Source of the DNA: Candidatus Heimdallarchaeota archaeon
Lineage (GTDB): Archaea; Asgardarchaeota; Heimdallarchaeia; Heimdallarchaeales; Kariarchaeaceae
Reading direction: 5' to 3'
Assembly: GCA_026702845.1 (NCBI GenBank)
Contig: JADCLS010000011.1
Span: forward strand, 1 to 64,000
DNA length: 64,000 bases
Shown: one piece after another, positions 17,941 to 27,087 of the stretch
Layout of the letters: each line of letters starts with the position of its first letter
Numbering within the stretch: the first letter of the stretch is position 1
The notes under the pieces: generated by a model
What the model was told of the DNA's origin: nothing
What the model saw: only the letters and a program-made list of their open reading frames with translations
The model's database searches: none
Program-made: the position numbers and the translations under genes

Positions 17941-20305
17941 ATTGAATGAACGCATAAAACAATTACGCATCAAAAGTCTAGATGCAATTCCAACGTTAAA
18001 TCTTGAAAGAGCTAAGTTGATGACAGAGTTTTATCAGACTGGTGCAGCACATAAATTATCAGCACCCATTGCTCGAGCCAAGGCTTTCATGTATCTCATG
18101 GAGAATAAAACCATATGCATCAATGAAGGAGAACTAATAGTTGGAGAAAGAGGCCCAGCTGCAGCAGCCACACCTACCTATCCAGAAATTTGTGTTCATT
18201 CGGATCAGGATCTTACTATACTTGATACTAGGGAAAAGATATCATTTAAAGTAACTGAACAGGCACGTGCATTCAATAATTCCACCGTGGCTCCATTCTG
18301 GACTGGAAGGTCAATCAGGGACAAAATATTTTCCAAGGTTGATGACATTTGGAAGGAGGCATATTCTGCTGGAATATTTACAGAATTCATGGAACAACGA
18401 GCACCGGGACATACAGTTGCTGGAAAAAATATTTTTGAAAAGGGTATGGCTGATTTTAAACATGAAATAAAAGTTAGTCTAGAAAATCTTGATTTCTTCC
18501 ATGATGATGAGGCCTTCAAGAAAAAAGAACAATTACATGCAATGGATATAGCTGCTGATGCATTGATTTTATTTGCCAAGAGACATGCAGAACTAGCAAG
18601 AGAATTGGCTGAGAAAGAAGAGGATGAAAGTAGAAAGGCAGAATTATTTAAAATTGCGGAAATCTGTAATTACGTGCCTGAAAATGCACCTAGAACGGTT
18701 CATGAAGCATTACAACATTACTGGTTTATCCATCTGGGAGTTATCACCGAATTGAGCACTTGGGATGCATTTAATCCAGGTCATCTTGATCAGAATATCT
18801 GGCCGATGTATGAACGTGAAGTTATCAATAATAAATCCAGCAGCAAAGAGGAAGTTAAAGAATTACTTATGGCACTTTGGGTTAAATTCCATAATCAACC
18901 TGCACCTCCAAAAGTTGGTGTTACTGCTGAAGAGAGTAATACTTATACAGACTTTGCCAATATAAACCTGGGGGGATTAAAACCAGATGGCTCAGATGCT
19001 GTCAACGAGTTATCATATCTTATCCTTGATGTAATTGAAGAGATGAGATTGTTACAACCAAGCTCAAATGTTCAGATATCTAAGAAAACACCTGATAGAT
19101 TTATTAAACGGACATTGGACATTCTAAAAACAGGCTTTGGTCAACCATCGATATTCAACACAGATGCGATTATCCAAGAATTGACTAGACAAGGTAAATC
19201 ATTGATTGACGCCAGACTTGGAGGTGCATCTGGTTGTGTTGAGGTAGGAGCTTTTGGTAAGGAGGCCTATATACTTACTGGATATTTTAATTTACCTAAG
19301 ATATTGGAGATTACCTTAAATAATGGTGTAGACCCCAGAACTGGAAAACTACTCGGACTTAGTACAGGAGATCCTACAGATTTTACTAGTTTTGATGAAT
19401 TAATGGAGGCCTTCAAAACTCAGGTAAATTTCTTTGTAGATATAAAAATCAAAGGAAATAGAATTATTGAACGATTGTGGGCTGAACAGCTACCTGCGGT
19501 ATTTTTATCTATTTTAATTGAGGATTGTATCAAAAATGGAAAGGATTATAATGATGGAGGTGCTCGATATAATTCTACCTATATTCAAATGGTCGGTATT
19601 GGATCACTCACAGATAGTCTTTCCAGCTTGAAATATAATGTGTTTGATACTAAACGAATGACTATGGATGAGATGATAACTCTATTGAAGACTGATTTTG
19701 ATAATCAGATACATCATTCCTTATTACTCACAGATACTCCAAAATACGGCAATGATGATGACTATGCGGATAGTTTTCTAACTGATATATTTGAGATTCT
19801 CTTCGCTGCTGTCGATGGTAGACCCAATACAAGAGGAGGAGAACATAGGATCAATCTTCTACCTACAACCTGCCATGTTTACTTTGGAAAAGTCACAGGA
19901 GCAACTCCTGATGGAAGAAAAGCAGGAGTTCCTCTTTCAGAAGGGATCAGTCCAGTTCAAGGTGCAGATCTAAAAGGTCCAACTGCAGTAATAAAATCAG
20001 CTAGCAAGATTGATCATCTACGAACCGGTGGTACTTTGTTAAATCAAAAATTCACACCTACATTCATGGCAGATTCCAAAGGTATCGAGAAAGTAACTCA
20101 CCTAATCAGAGCATACTTTAAAATGGACGGCCATCATATTCAGTTTAACGTAGTATCTGCTGATACTTTACGTAAAGCCCAGAAAAATCCACAAGATTTC
20201 AGAAATCTAATTGTGAGAGTTGCAGGCTATTCTGATTACTTTATCAATTTAGGTAAAGATCTTCAAGATGAGATCATCGCACGTACTGAACATCAATCAT
20301 TTTAG
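17933..20305 (+). CDS. hypD: Glycyl radical enzyme, probable trans-4-hydroxy-L-proline dehydratase
   Basis: This 790-residue enzyme has the cysteine loop GASGCVE (C435, E437) and the C-terminal radical loop VRVAGYSDYF (G765). As I recall, HypD of Clostridioides difficile is 789 residues with key residues H160, D278, S334, D339, F340, C434, E436, Y450, T645 and G765. Here H160, D278, S335, D340, F341, C435, E437, Y451, T646 and G765 line up. HypD removes water from trans-4-hydroxyproline to give pyrroline-5-carboxylate, which ProC reduces to proline. Pyruvate formate-lyase is excluded because it needs two adjacent cysteines. The start is GTG, overlapping the activase by 8 bases. The symbol refers to the dehydratase, not the hydrogenase maturase. 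Other GCVE-type dehydratases remain possible. Confidence 0.82.
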   Translation: MDKLNERIKQLRIKSLDAIPTLNLERAKLMTEFYQTGAAHKLSAPIARAKAFMYLMENKTICINEGELIVGERGPAAAATPTYPEICVHSDQDLTILDTREKISFKVTEQARAFNNSTVAPFWTGRSIRDKIFSKVDDIWKEAYSAGIFTEFMEQRAPGHTVAGKNIFEKGMADFKHEIKVSLENLDFFHDDEAFKKKEQLHAMDIAADALILFAKRHAELARELAEKEEDESRKAELFKIAEICNYVPENAPRTVHEALQHYWFIHLGVITELSTWDAFNPGHLDQNIWPMYEREVINNKSSSKEEVKELLMALWVKFHNQPAPPKVGVTAEESNTYTDFANINLGGLKPDGSDAVNELSYLILDVIEEMRLLQPSSNVQISKKTPDRFIKRTLDILKTGFGQPSIFNTDAIIQELTRQGKSLIDARLGGASGCVEVGAFGKEAYILTGYFNLPKILEITLNNGVDPRTGKLLGLSTGDPTDFTSFDELMEAFKTQVNFFVDIKIKGNRIIERLWAEQLPAVFLSILIEDCIKNGKDYNDGGARYNSTYIQMVGIGSLTDSLSSLKYNVFDTKRMTMDEMITLLKTDFDNQIHHSLLLTDTPKYGNDDDYADSFLTDIFEILFAAVDGRPNTRGGEHRINLLPTTCHVYFGKVTGATPDGRKAGVPLSEGISPVQGADLKGPTAVIKSASKIDHLRTGGTLLNQKFTPTFMADSKGIEKVTHLIRAYFKMDGHHIQFNVVSADTLRKAQKNPQDFRNLIVRVAGYSDYFINLGKDLQDEIIARTEHQSF

Positions 20306-20688
20306 ATGAATACTTCTCCACAATCATCACAGAATTCTGCTCCTTCTTGAATGGGAGTTTTGCATTTAACACAATACAAAATGGTATCATCGTAAAAATC
20401 ACTTATTGTATCAGAAGCATAACGTGTTGGAGGTTTCCATTTCTTGAAATTTGTCCAATCAATTTCAGCTTTAACCGCATAAACCACAAAGCTAAGTGCA
20501 CCTAATAGAATGAGTAGCAATGCTGCACCAATATTTACAAAGGAGAAGTAAATCTCAATTATTGTGAAAATGATTAGTATTGAAAAAGGGTGTCTCAAGA
20601 TACGTAAAATCATTGGAGTTTCAATTTGGTATTTATCATCAGAACCATAGTTGGTGGTTAACTTGAATCTTTCATCAAGTGCGGACAT
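20302..20688 (-). CDS. Small membrane protein with C-terminal zinc ribbon
   Basis: This 128-residue protein has two membrane segments (about residues 35-52 and 55-72) and a zinc ribbon at the end (CVKCKTPIQEGAEFCDDCG). It overlaps the 3' end of the glycyl radical enzyme by 4 bases on the opposite strand. The ribbon should face the cytoplasm. Function unknown. Confidence 0.72.
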   Translation of the reverse strand: MSALDERFKLTTNYGSDDKYQIETPMILRILRHPFSILIIFTIIEIYFSFVNIGAALLLILLGALSFVVYAVKAEIDWTNFKKWKPPTRYASDTISDFYDDTILYCVKCKTPIQEGAEFCDDCGEVFI

Positions 20689-20826
20689 TATTTCGAATTA
20701 ACATCGCACCTTATTAAGTGTTTATCATTGCCTAATGCTCGAACATTTTGAAATTACGATTTTTAGTTTGAAAATTGCAATTACTGACCGTGGTACGCAA
20801 ATATTGTCTACTTCAATGAGAAATCA

Positions 20827-22578
20827 TTATTCAAGGCTTTCTAGAAGATGATTTTCATATGCTTCTGCTATATTGATTTTCTTCTGATTGAGATAGACTC
20901 TCATAATATCCGAACGAGTGATCCAACCCACCAGATTGTGTTCTTCATCAACAACAGGTAATCGATTGATTTTCTTATGTGCCATGAATGCAAATGCCTC
21001 TGATAAAGTACATTCTGGTCGAACTGTATGGATTTTATTAGTACAAATATCATCTACAATCCAATCTGTTATCTGCTTGGAATTCAAAGCAATCTCGACA
21101 TCATGTTCAGTAATAACCCCAACCAATTTTCCATTATCAACTACAGGAAAACCAGTATGGCTAGTTTCGATCATTAACTCTATTATATGTTCTATTCTAT
21201 CTTTAGAAGAAACTTTTATGGGTTTTTCTACCATAACGTCATGAACGAGGACCTCATCAAGTATATCGACTGATTGCATGAAGGTTACCCCTCTTCGTTT
21301 TAGCTTAATGAAATACATGTCCTCATTGAGTACAATACCAGATATCAGCCAGGAAGTTACAACTGCGAACATTAGGGGAAGTATCAAATGAAAATCATCC
21401 ACCATCTCACTGGTCATAATTATTGCTGTCAATGGAGCACGAGCTGAACCTGCAAATAGTGCGGCCATACCGAGTAAGGAGAAAACTCCAATTGTCTGAG
21501 ACGGTAAACCAAAGCTATGAGCAATTAATCCGAATGCAGTTCCCAACATCACGCCTTGAAATAGAGTTGGTGCAAAAACTCCTCCGGATCCTCCAGAACC
21601 AATTGATACGGAGGTGGCAATAAATTTCATCAAGGTTAGAAGAATCAATATTCCTATAGCATAATCCAATTTGAATGCTTTATTAATTGGAGCATATGTT
21701 ATTCCAGAAACTTCAGGAAAGAATAATTCCATACTACCAATAAGTAATCCTCCTAATCCTGTAAGGAGAATTGGAGAGATTTTGATTTTTTCAAGGAGAT
21801 CCTCGATAAAATAAAATCCTCTTACCCACACAAAAGAATACAGACCCATAACAATTCCTAGAAGAATGTACAGGTGAATATTTGAGAAGACATTATAATT
21901 CTCATAGACTGGATAGATGAAGGCAGGCTCTGCACCAATGAGAATATCACCAACACTAGTCCCTGTGACTGAGCTAATAATGAGTGGAAATATTGAATAA
22001 GTTTTCCTATCACGTCTGATAACCTCATACCCAAATAATACTCCCCCTAAAGGAGCATTAAACGTTGCTGATATACCTGCTGATACCCCAGCTATTACTA
22101 ATGTCTTAGAATCATCCTTTGAAAGCCTACTTTTTTGGGCAAGAAAACTACCGAATCCTCCTCCTATCTGTGCAATTGGCCCCTCTCGTCCTGCTGATCC
22201 CCCTGATCCAATAGTAATGGCAGAAGCCATGATTTTGACAAAAGGGATCCGTAATCGCATCTTCCCATTGTTATTATTTACAGATTCTACAATCTCTGGA
22301 ACACCATGGCCTTTAGCCTCCTTTGCTCCATAATTGACCAACAATCCCACAAATAGACCACCCACTGCAGGAGCAAGAATTGTAATCAATCCACTTTGAT
22401 TGGTAAGTTCTGATGGTATTACAAATAATACATTGTTCACCCATACAATGAGAACCCTGAATACGTACGCACCTATTCCTCCTATTATGCCTACTACAAA
22501 TGATAATAATAGTAATAGTAGTTTTCGCTGATCTGCTTTTGAGATATAGGTATCTAAGGAGAAATTCATGCCCTTCAA
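20827..22578 (-). CDS. ClC-family chloride channel/antiporter with CBS pair
   Basis: This 583-residue protein shows the ClC filter motifs: HGVPE, GSGGSAGREGP with the gating glutamate, and GSGGSGGVFAPTL. Around ten to twelve helices span residues 20-425. Two CBS domains fill about 445-570 (motifs such as GFPVVDNGKLVGVITEHDV and NRLPVVDEEHNLVGWITRSD) and would bind adenine nucleotides to regulate transport. Presence of the gating glutamate leaves both antiport and channel modes open. A second in-frame ATG lies three codons in. Confidence 0.92.
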   Translation of the reverse strand: MKGMNFSLDTYISKADQRKLLLLLLSFVVGIIGGIGAYVFRVLIVWVNNVLFVIPSELTNQSGLITILAPAVGGLFVGLLVNYGAKEAKGHGVPEIVESVNNNNGKMRLRIPFVKIMASAITIGSGGSAGREGPIAQIGGGFGSFLAQKSRLSKDDSKTLVIAGVSAGISATFNAPLGGVLFGYEVIRRDRKTYSIFPLIISSVTGTSVGDILIGAEPAFIYPVYENYNVFSNIHLYILLGIVMGLYSFVWVRGFYFIEDLLEKIKISPILLTGLGGLLIGSMELFFPEVSGITYAPINKAFKLDYAIGILILLTLMKFIATSVSIGSGGSGGVFAPTLFQGVMLGTAFGLIAHSFGLPSQTIGVFSLLGMAALFAGSARAPLTAIIMTSEMVDDFHLILPLMFAVVTSWLISGIVLNEDMYFIKLKRRGVTFMQSVDILDEVLVHDVMVEKPIKVSSKDRIEHIIELMIETSHTGFPVVDNGKLVGVITEHDVEIALNSKQITDWIVDDICTNKIHTVRPECTLSEAFAFMAHKKINRLPVVDEEHNLVGWITRSDIMRVYLNQKKINIAEAYENHLLESLE

Positions 22579-22743
22579 GTTCCGTTTAGTGATTCACTTA
22601 ATTTATCATATAAAAAAACCTTGAAAGCTGACTGATATATGTAAAGATCAATGCTCGATAATTTTCGATAGAAAAGAAGCTATTTGTATAATTTTTTAAT
22701 ATTAGAATAAATATTTACCTATTTTTATAGATAATATTCTACC

Positions 22744-24015
22744 CTATTTTTTTCTCTTCTTGCTGTATTTTGATTGGTAAGAACTGTAACTAGCCATTTT
22801 GCGGGACATCCGCATATCACCCATTTCCTTGTCGCGTTTTAATCGATCTAATGTACCACCAGACATCTCAAGCTTTTCCTGAATGAGACCCTTTTCATCT
22901 AATCCACTAATTTTTTCTAAGTTAGATATTGTTGCCTCCTGAGCAGAGATCGCCTCATCATACATTCCACGATCGATGTAATCTACGATTTGTTCCTCCA
23001 TTAATGAAGCCTCTAATAACTCACGGGCTACCATCACTTCCTCGTTTTCCTTAGTGATGAGATCCTCATCATCTGTTAACTGTATGGTGAATATTCCTGC
23101 GTGCTTTCTTGTTTCCATTACATCATCCGTGGCGTTATATTCCAGCTTATAGGAAATTAGTTCTTCATTTTTCATCATTTCAGGTTTGACTTCCAACTCT
23201 AGAACTACCTGCCTAGTTTCATCATCTCTTAGGTCACCTAGAGTTGCTCCATCTAAAGAGTATGAATAGATCTTAGTCACAGTTACGCCTTCTTTTCCTC
23301 GCACCTTTAACACCGTATTAGAGGACACTACTGTTAATAAACCATCTAGTCCTTCTGAAACGATAGAGGGAATACTATCTGCATTCTCAATGAAAAAGAA
23401 ATCTCCTGCCCCTATTTCAGCAATCATCTTCATCATATCCTCATTGAAATCATCACCTATGCCAAAAGCAGAAACATTGATCCCCTTATTATGTATTTTA
23501 CGAATGATGTTAGTTACTCCTTCCATACTGGTGACTCCTTCATTGGCCAAACCATCAGAAAAAAGGAAAATACGTTTATTCTTTTTAGATTTGGGGTTTA
23601 TCAATTCATGTCCTTTGATCACCCCTCCTGATAGATTTGTCATTCCCCTTGCTCTGATTTCATTGACTTTGTTCTTGAGTGTCGATTTATTTTTTAGATT
23701 ACCATCCTTGAATACTACATCAACCTCATTGTCATACATTACTAGATGCAGGCTATCATCATCTCGCAGATTATCGATGACTTTGTTGACAGCAATCCTA
23801 CTATTCTCGATCTTCAATCCACCCATGGATCCAGATCGATCCAAAACCATGGATAACTCAATAGGATTTCGAGCTTTCTCATCCTCTGTTCGAGTTTTTG
23901 ATACTTTAAACTCAAACATAAGATAGAGTTTGTTTACTATACCCTTGAGTACATAATCCACAGAGGGTATAATTTTGATTTCGATTTGTTGATTTTCTAT
24001 TGTTTCTTGTTTCAT
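22744..24015 (-). CDS. von Willebrand factor A domain protein
   Basis: This 423-residue cytosolic protein has a vWA domain over about residues 52-230 with an intact metal site (VLDRSGSMGG, i.e. D-x-S-x-S; a threonine in ARGMTNLSGG and a later FGIGDD aspartate). A beta-rich domain follows, then a helical and strongly basic tail (KYSKKRKK). vWA domains bind protein partners through a metal ion. It lies 6 bases after the winged-helix regulator on the same strand, so they share an operon. The partner is unknown. Confidence 0.83.
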   Translation of the reverse strand: MKQETIENQQIEIKIIPSVDYVLKGIVNKLYLMFEFKVSKTRTEDEKARNPIELSMVLDRSGSMGGLKIENSRIAVNKVIDNLRDDDSLHLVMYDNEVDVVFKDGNLKNKSTLKNKVNEIRARGMTNLSGGVIKGHELINPKSKKNKRIFLFSDGLANEGVTSMEGVTNIIRKIHNKGINVSAFGIGDDFNEDMMKMIAEIGAGDFFFIENADSIPSIVSEGLDGLLTVVSSNTVLKVRGKEGVTVTKIYSYSLDGATLGDLRDDETRQVVLELEVKPEMMKNEELISYKLEYNATDDVMETRKHAGIFTIQLTDDEDLITKENEEVMVARELLEASLMEEQIVDYIDRGMYDEAISAQEATISNLEKISGLDEKGLIQEKLEMSGGTLDRLKRDKEMGDMRMSRKMASYSSYQSKYSKKRKK

Positions 24016-24021
24016 GATACA

Positions 24022-24540
24022 TCACTTTTTCCTGGCTTTCTTCTCCATCCGTTTCTTTGATTTCAAGGCCTCCCTTCCCTTTGATGTGAGTGAATACTTC
24101 TTCTTGGGACGTCCTCTTGGTTTCTGCTCCTTTTCCACTTCCTCGATTAGATCCTCATCTATTAACGTATCTATTGTTTGGGAGAGGGTATTGGGTGAAA
24201 CACTCATCGATCGTAAAAGGTCTGATTTTCCCTGCACTTCCTCAAATTTCTTTAAGACTTTCTCTTGAGTTTGCGTAATAACTACCGGCTCAGCATTGAA
24301 ATCCTGATAAAGTTTCAATCCATAGTTGGTAATCACATACCTATTATCGTCGTCCTTTTCAAGAATTGAGGCTAGATGTAGTTCCTTCAATCTTCTATAA
24401 AGAGTGCTTGTAGAGCAAACGGCATTTTCAGGCTGGAGCACAAGAATTGAATTCAATTCGGATGCAGATTTAGGGCCTTTAAGTAGGATTGCCATGATTT
24501 CCTTAGTTTCTACACGCTGGAAGACTGGAAGAATTGCCAT
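24022..24540 (-). CDS. Winged-helix DNA-binding protein, two wHTH units
   Basis: This 172-residue protein has a first PadR/MarR-like winged helix at about residues 10-70 (STLYRRLKELHLASILEK, then a wing) and a second at about 85-155 (SPNTLSQTIDTLIDEDLIEEV, then a wing with RGRPKKKYSLTSKGREAL). The tail is lysine-rich. It probably regulates transcription, likely including the vWA gene 6 bases downstream. Both genes end in basic tails. Confidence 0.8.
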   Translation of the reverse strand: MAILPVFQRVETKEIMAILLKGPKSASELNSILVLQPENAVCSTSTLYRRLKELHLASILEKDDDNRYVITNYGLKLYQDFNAEPVVITQTQEKVLKKFEEVQGKSDLLRSMSVSPNTLSQTIDTLIDEDLIEEVEKEQKPRGRPKKKYSLTSKGREALKSKKRMEKKARKK

Positions 24541-24723
24541 ATATCAGATAAGGTTAATCACCCATATAAATATTATTCATTTGTCAAATATGATAAATAA
24601 TTATTTTGTCAAAAAGAGTAATAAAATCTATTGGGTCGCTGAGGAGCAATTATTTTCACCCTCCTTGTTTCTGATCGATGATTTTGTTGAATTATTGTCT
24701 ATAAATTAAATATTTGCTCAAAA

Positions 24724-24739
24724 AAAGATAATTATCTTT
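24724..24739. promoter_or_regulatory. 16-bp perfect palindrome next to a TATA box
   Basis: The sequence AAAGATAATTATCTTT is a perfect palindrome ending 6 bases ahead of the TATA box of the 116-residue protein at 24783. This is a good position for a dimeric regulator or activator, and the winged-helix gene at 24022-24540 starts about 185 bases away, facing away. Confidence 0.45.
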
Positions 24740-24744
24740 AGAAA

Positions 24745-24757
24745 CTTTATAAATATA
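24745..24757 (+). promoter_or_regulatory. TATA box, leaderless promoter
   Basis: The sequence ctttataaatata is centred about 32 bases ahead of the ATG at 24783, the spacing that recurs for first genes in this window. Confidence 0.6.
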
Positions 24758-24782
24758 GTTTTGTAATATATTATGAATCAAT

Positions 24783-25133
24783 ATGGGAGAAGATCTTGGT
24801 ATGAAAATCCTTCAAAATATCAAAGAAGGGTATCTTATGTATGCTTACAAGCTGATGCACCAATGTAAGGATATCAAGGGTCATGTCGTTTTCGAACTGG
24901 CTAAAGGTATACTTGAATTTTACAATAATGATTTAACGGTATCCAATATTTATAAATCATTATCTATCCTTGAATCCATTGAGGTTGATGATTTAAAGCA
25001 ATCCCATCCCGAATTAGTTTCAGATCTTTATGCATATCTCTCCCTGGCATACGAGCGTCTGGGGTATACCACCGATGCTGAAAATTATGATTTATTATGT
25101 AATCAAAATAGAATAGATGATCTAAACGATTAA
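24783..25133 (+). CDS. Small helical protein of unknown function
   Basis: This 116-residue, all-helical protein shows a TPR-like helix pair near the end (LYAYLSLAYERLGYTTDAENY). No membrane segment or signal is seen. The TATA spacing supports the ATG at 24783; another in-frame ATG lies six codons later. It converges with, and overlaps by 4 bases, the tandem longin-like protein gene. Function unknown. Confidence 0.65.
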   Translation: MGEDLGMKILQNIKEGYLMYAYKLMHQCKDIKGHVVFELAKGILEFYNNDLTVSNIYKSLSILESIEVDDLKQSHPELVSDLYAYLSLAYERLGYTTDAENYDLLCNQNRIDDLND

Positions 25134-25981
25134 TTATCAATGCTTTCTCTTATGTATTCGTCAACAATCTCATTCAATTGATTTTGATCTACTCCTCCAT
25201 CATCAAAGAGAAGATCAATAGTCTCTGACAAAGTATCTAGAATTCTAATAATCCGGTACTCAATATGCTGAGTGATAACCTTGTAATGATCTCGATCATA
25301 ACTCATCACCATAATGTATAGAAGATTCTCTCCATGTTTAAAATAAAGAACAGTATTTCCTATAAGTATCCTCCTGATTTTTTTGTTGAATTCAATATTT
25401 GAAAAATGAGTGATTGATGATAACATTGATGAAATTAATACTGGATCTGATCTACTTGTAGAATATTTACGATAAATTATTGGAACACCTGATGGTTCGC
25501 AAATATATGCCATATCCACATTATAATTGATTTCTTGGCTAATATCATTGTCAGATATCACTACCTCAAGTCTCTTATCTCGAAACATGCTTAAATACAT
25601 ACCTAGAAGAGAAGAAAACATCTCCACATCATAATTGTTCTCGAAGCTGAATGTTTCACTTTCGATGGTAATTTTCCGGATGTAATTTCGTATATCCTCT
25701 ATCATTTTGTTTGCTTTGAAAATGTCCTCATGTATCGTCCCTTGATCTACTTTGATAACTAAGATTGCGTAATAGTTCTCCAGTTGCAGAAAATCAAACC
25801 ATAGATTGGAAAAATCGATCCTACGTAATTGACCTTGGAACTCAGATGAACCAAAATTATTCAGGCCATTCACAAAAGATGAAATGACAATCATATGCTG
25901 TGAATTTATCTTAGATTCGAAATTATTGTGAAACACCTGGTTGAATTCATGATCTAATAGGGTAACTGCAACAATTTTCAT
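25130..25981 (-). CDS. Protein with two tandem longin/roadblock-like domains
   Basis: This 283-residue protein appears to hold two copies of a beta-beta-helix-beta-beta-beta-helix unit. The first starts MKIVAVTLLDHEFNQVF and contains a long first helix and a strand pair around YYAILVIKV. The second starts DMAYICEPSGVPIIYRK, with LISSMLSSITHF as its helix and NLLYIMVMSY as a strand. This order is that of longin and roadblock folds, which dock small GTPases and are abundant in Asgard archaea. The call rests on secondary-structure pattern only. A TATA box lies about 30 bases ahead of the start. Confidence 0.6.
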   Translation of the reverse strand: MKIVAVTLLDHEFNQVFHNNFESKINSQHMIVISSFVNGLNNFGSSEFQGQLRRIDFSNLWFDFLQLENYYAILVIKVDQGTIHEDIFKANKMIEDIRNYIRKITIESETFSFENNYDVEMFSSLLGMYLSMFRDKRLEVVISDNDISQEINYNVDMAYICEPSGVPIIYRKYSTSRSDPVLISSMLSSITHFSNIEFNKKIRRILIGNTVLYFKHGENLLYIMVMSYDRDHYKVITQHIEYRIIRILDTLSETIDLLFDDGGVDQNQLNEIVDEYIRESIDN

Positions 25982-26004
25982 TATAACAGCATATCTTAAG
26001 GTAA

Positions 26005-26016
26005 AATTATATTTAA
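26005..26016 (-). promoter_or_regulatory. TATA box for the tandem longin-like gene
   Basis: On the minus strand the region reads ttaaatataatt, centred about 29 bases ahead of the ATG at 25981, indicating a leaderless transcript. Confidence 0.5.
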
Positions 26017-26046
26017 TCCTTTTGTCAAAAGACCGTTTAGATAATT

Positions 26047-26056
26047 GTTTTATATC
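26047..26056 (+). promoter_or_regulatory. TATA box for the PurE gene
   Basis: The sequence gttttatatc is centred about 32 bases ahead of the ATG at 26083. This supports that ATG over the later, more family-typical ATG at 26116. Confidence 0.45.
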
Positions 26057-26082
26057 CTGCTTGAAAATTTCTCCTCAACAGT

Positions 26083-26508
26083 ATGGTTATAAGTGAGTTG
26101 TATCTATGTATGATCATGTCAGTTATCATACTTTCAGGGTCTACATCTGATAATCATATAGTTGAGAAAGTAAAGGATGTCCTTAATGAACATGAAGTAC
26201 CTTTCAAAGAATATGTTGCTTCTGCTCATCGAAATCCTGATCTTCTTGATAAAATTCTAAATGAAACGAAGAATACCTCTAAGGTCTATATAACCATAGC
26301 TGGATTATCTGCAGCCTTACCCGGAGTTGTTGCTAGCAAAGTAGAACAACCTGTGATTGGTGTTCCTGTGTCATCAAAACTAGGTGGATTGGATGCTTTA
26401 TTATCCATAGCTCAAATGCCACCAGGTGTACCTGTGGCTACAGTTGGAATTGATAATGGCAAAAATGCAGCATACATGGCTATCCGAATTCTAAATTTAT
26501 TGTCCTAG
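26083..26508 (+). CDS. purE: PurE-like N5-CAIR mutase / AIR carboxylase
   Basis: This 141-residue protein matches Pur[12 protein letters not shown], the SAHRNPD substrate motif, and [31 protein letters not shown]. It acts on the carboxylation step making CAIR in purine synthesis. The family normally begins a few residues before SGSTSD, so the ATG at 26116 is attractive, but TATA spacing favours 26083, which adds 11 residues. No purK or other pur gene is nearby. Its end overlaps the convergent ACT gene by 4 bases. Confidence 0.82.
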   Translation: MVISELYLCMIMSVIILSGSTSDNHIVEKVKDVLNEHEVPFKEYVASAHRNPDLLDKILNETKNTSKVYITIAGLSAALPGVVASKVEQPVIGVPVSSKLGGLDALLSIAQMPPGVPVATVGIDNGKNAAYMAIRILNLLS

Positions 26509-26912
26509 GTCTCAGATAACCCCAATTTTGTCAGAACAGAAATCGTTTTTTGCAAATTTTTCTCCTTTACAAGAATATGATCTGTTGTAAATGCCGATAG
26601 GACAAAAATTGAAATGTCTTCTTTAGCCAGTGCTCCTGATATATGAGCTATAAAACCTATTAGATCAAAAGGTAATTCCATATCAAAGGTAATAATCCTC
26701 CAATCCCTATCTAAATCAATAACATCCTTCCCTTTCAGCTTATGTTGATCTGTCCATTGCTCAACAATGAGTGTTACACTATCATCCGCATCCTGGATCA
26801 TGGCAAAACAATTCTCAATTTTCTTATTTGCTTTTACAATACTATACGTCTTTTCTTTGACATAAAATTTACCTTCTCTAAGTACCTGCTCAATATTCAT
26901 AGCTAAACCCAT
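26505..26912 (-). CDS. ACT-domain protein
   Basis: This 135-residue protein ends in an ACT domain (about residues 68-133: [32 protein letters not shown] pattern, cut here for length, then [17 protein letters not shown]) of the type that binds amino acids. The N-terminal half is a second beta-alpha unit, as in CASTOR/ACT_7-type proteins. It probably senses an amino acid. An in-frame ATG four codons in is an alternative start. Confidence 0.78.
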   Translation of the reverse strand: MGLAMNIEQVLREGKFYVKEKTYSIVKANKKIENCFAMIQDADDSVTLIVEQWTDQHKLKGKDVIDLDRDWRIITFDMELPFDLIGFIAHISGALAKEDISIFVLSAFTTDHILVKEKNLQKTISVLTKLGLSET

Positions 26913-27087
26913 TGATCTAATAATAATAATCTATTCACTTATTCACAATTATCTGAAATATTTGAGGGCTCAAATTGATATATGGGTCTCTTTCTGTCAA
27001 CAATTACTGATAGTTGAAGGCAGTTCTTGATATAATAGTGCTTCTGTTTATTAATGAATACATTCCCTATACATTTGGTGAACTGAT

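Noticed and set aside
17933..20305. Pyruvate formate-lyase
   Set aside because: The cysteine loop has one cysteine (GCVE) rather than the adjacent pair needed for pyruvate cleavage, and the residue pattern follows HypD.
24022..24540. AT-hook motif (RGRPKKK) in the winged-helix protein
   Set aside because: The motif sits exactly where the wing of a PadR-like domain carries a G-R-P-basic-Y sequence, so it is part of the winged helix, not an HMG-type AT-hook.
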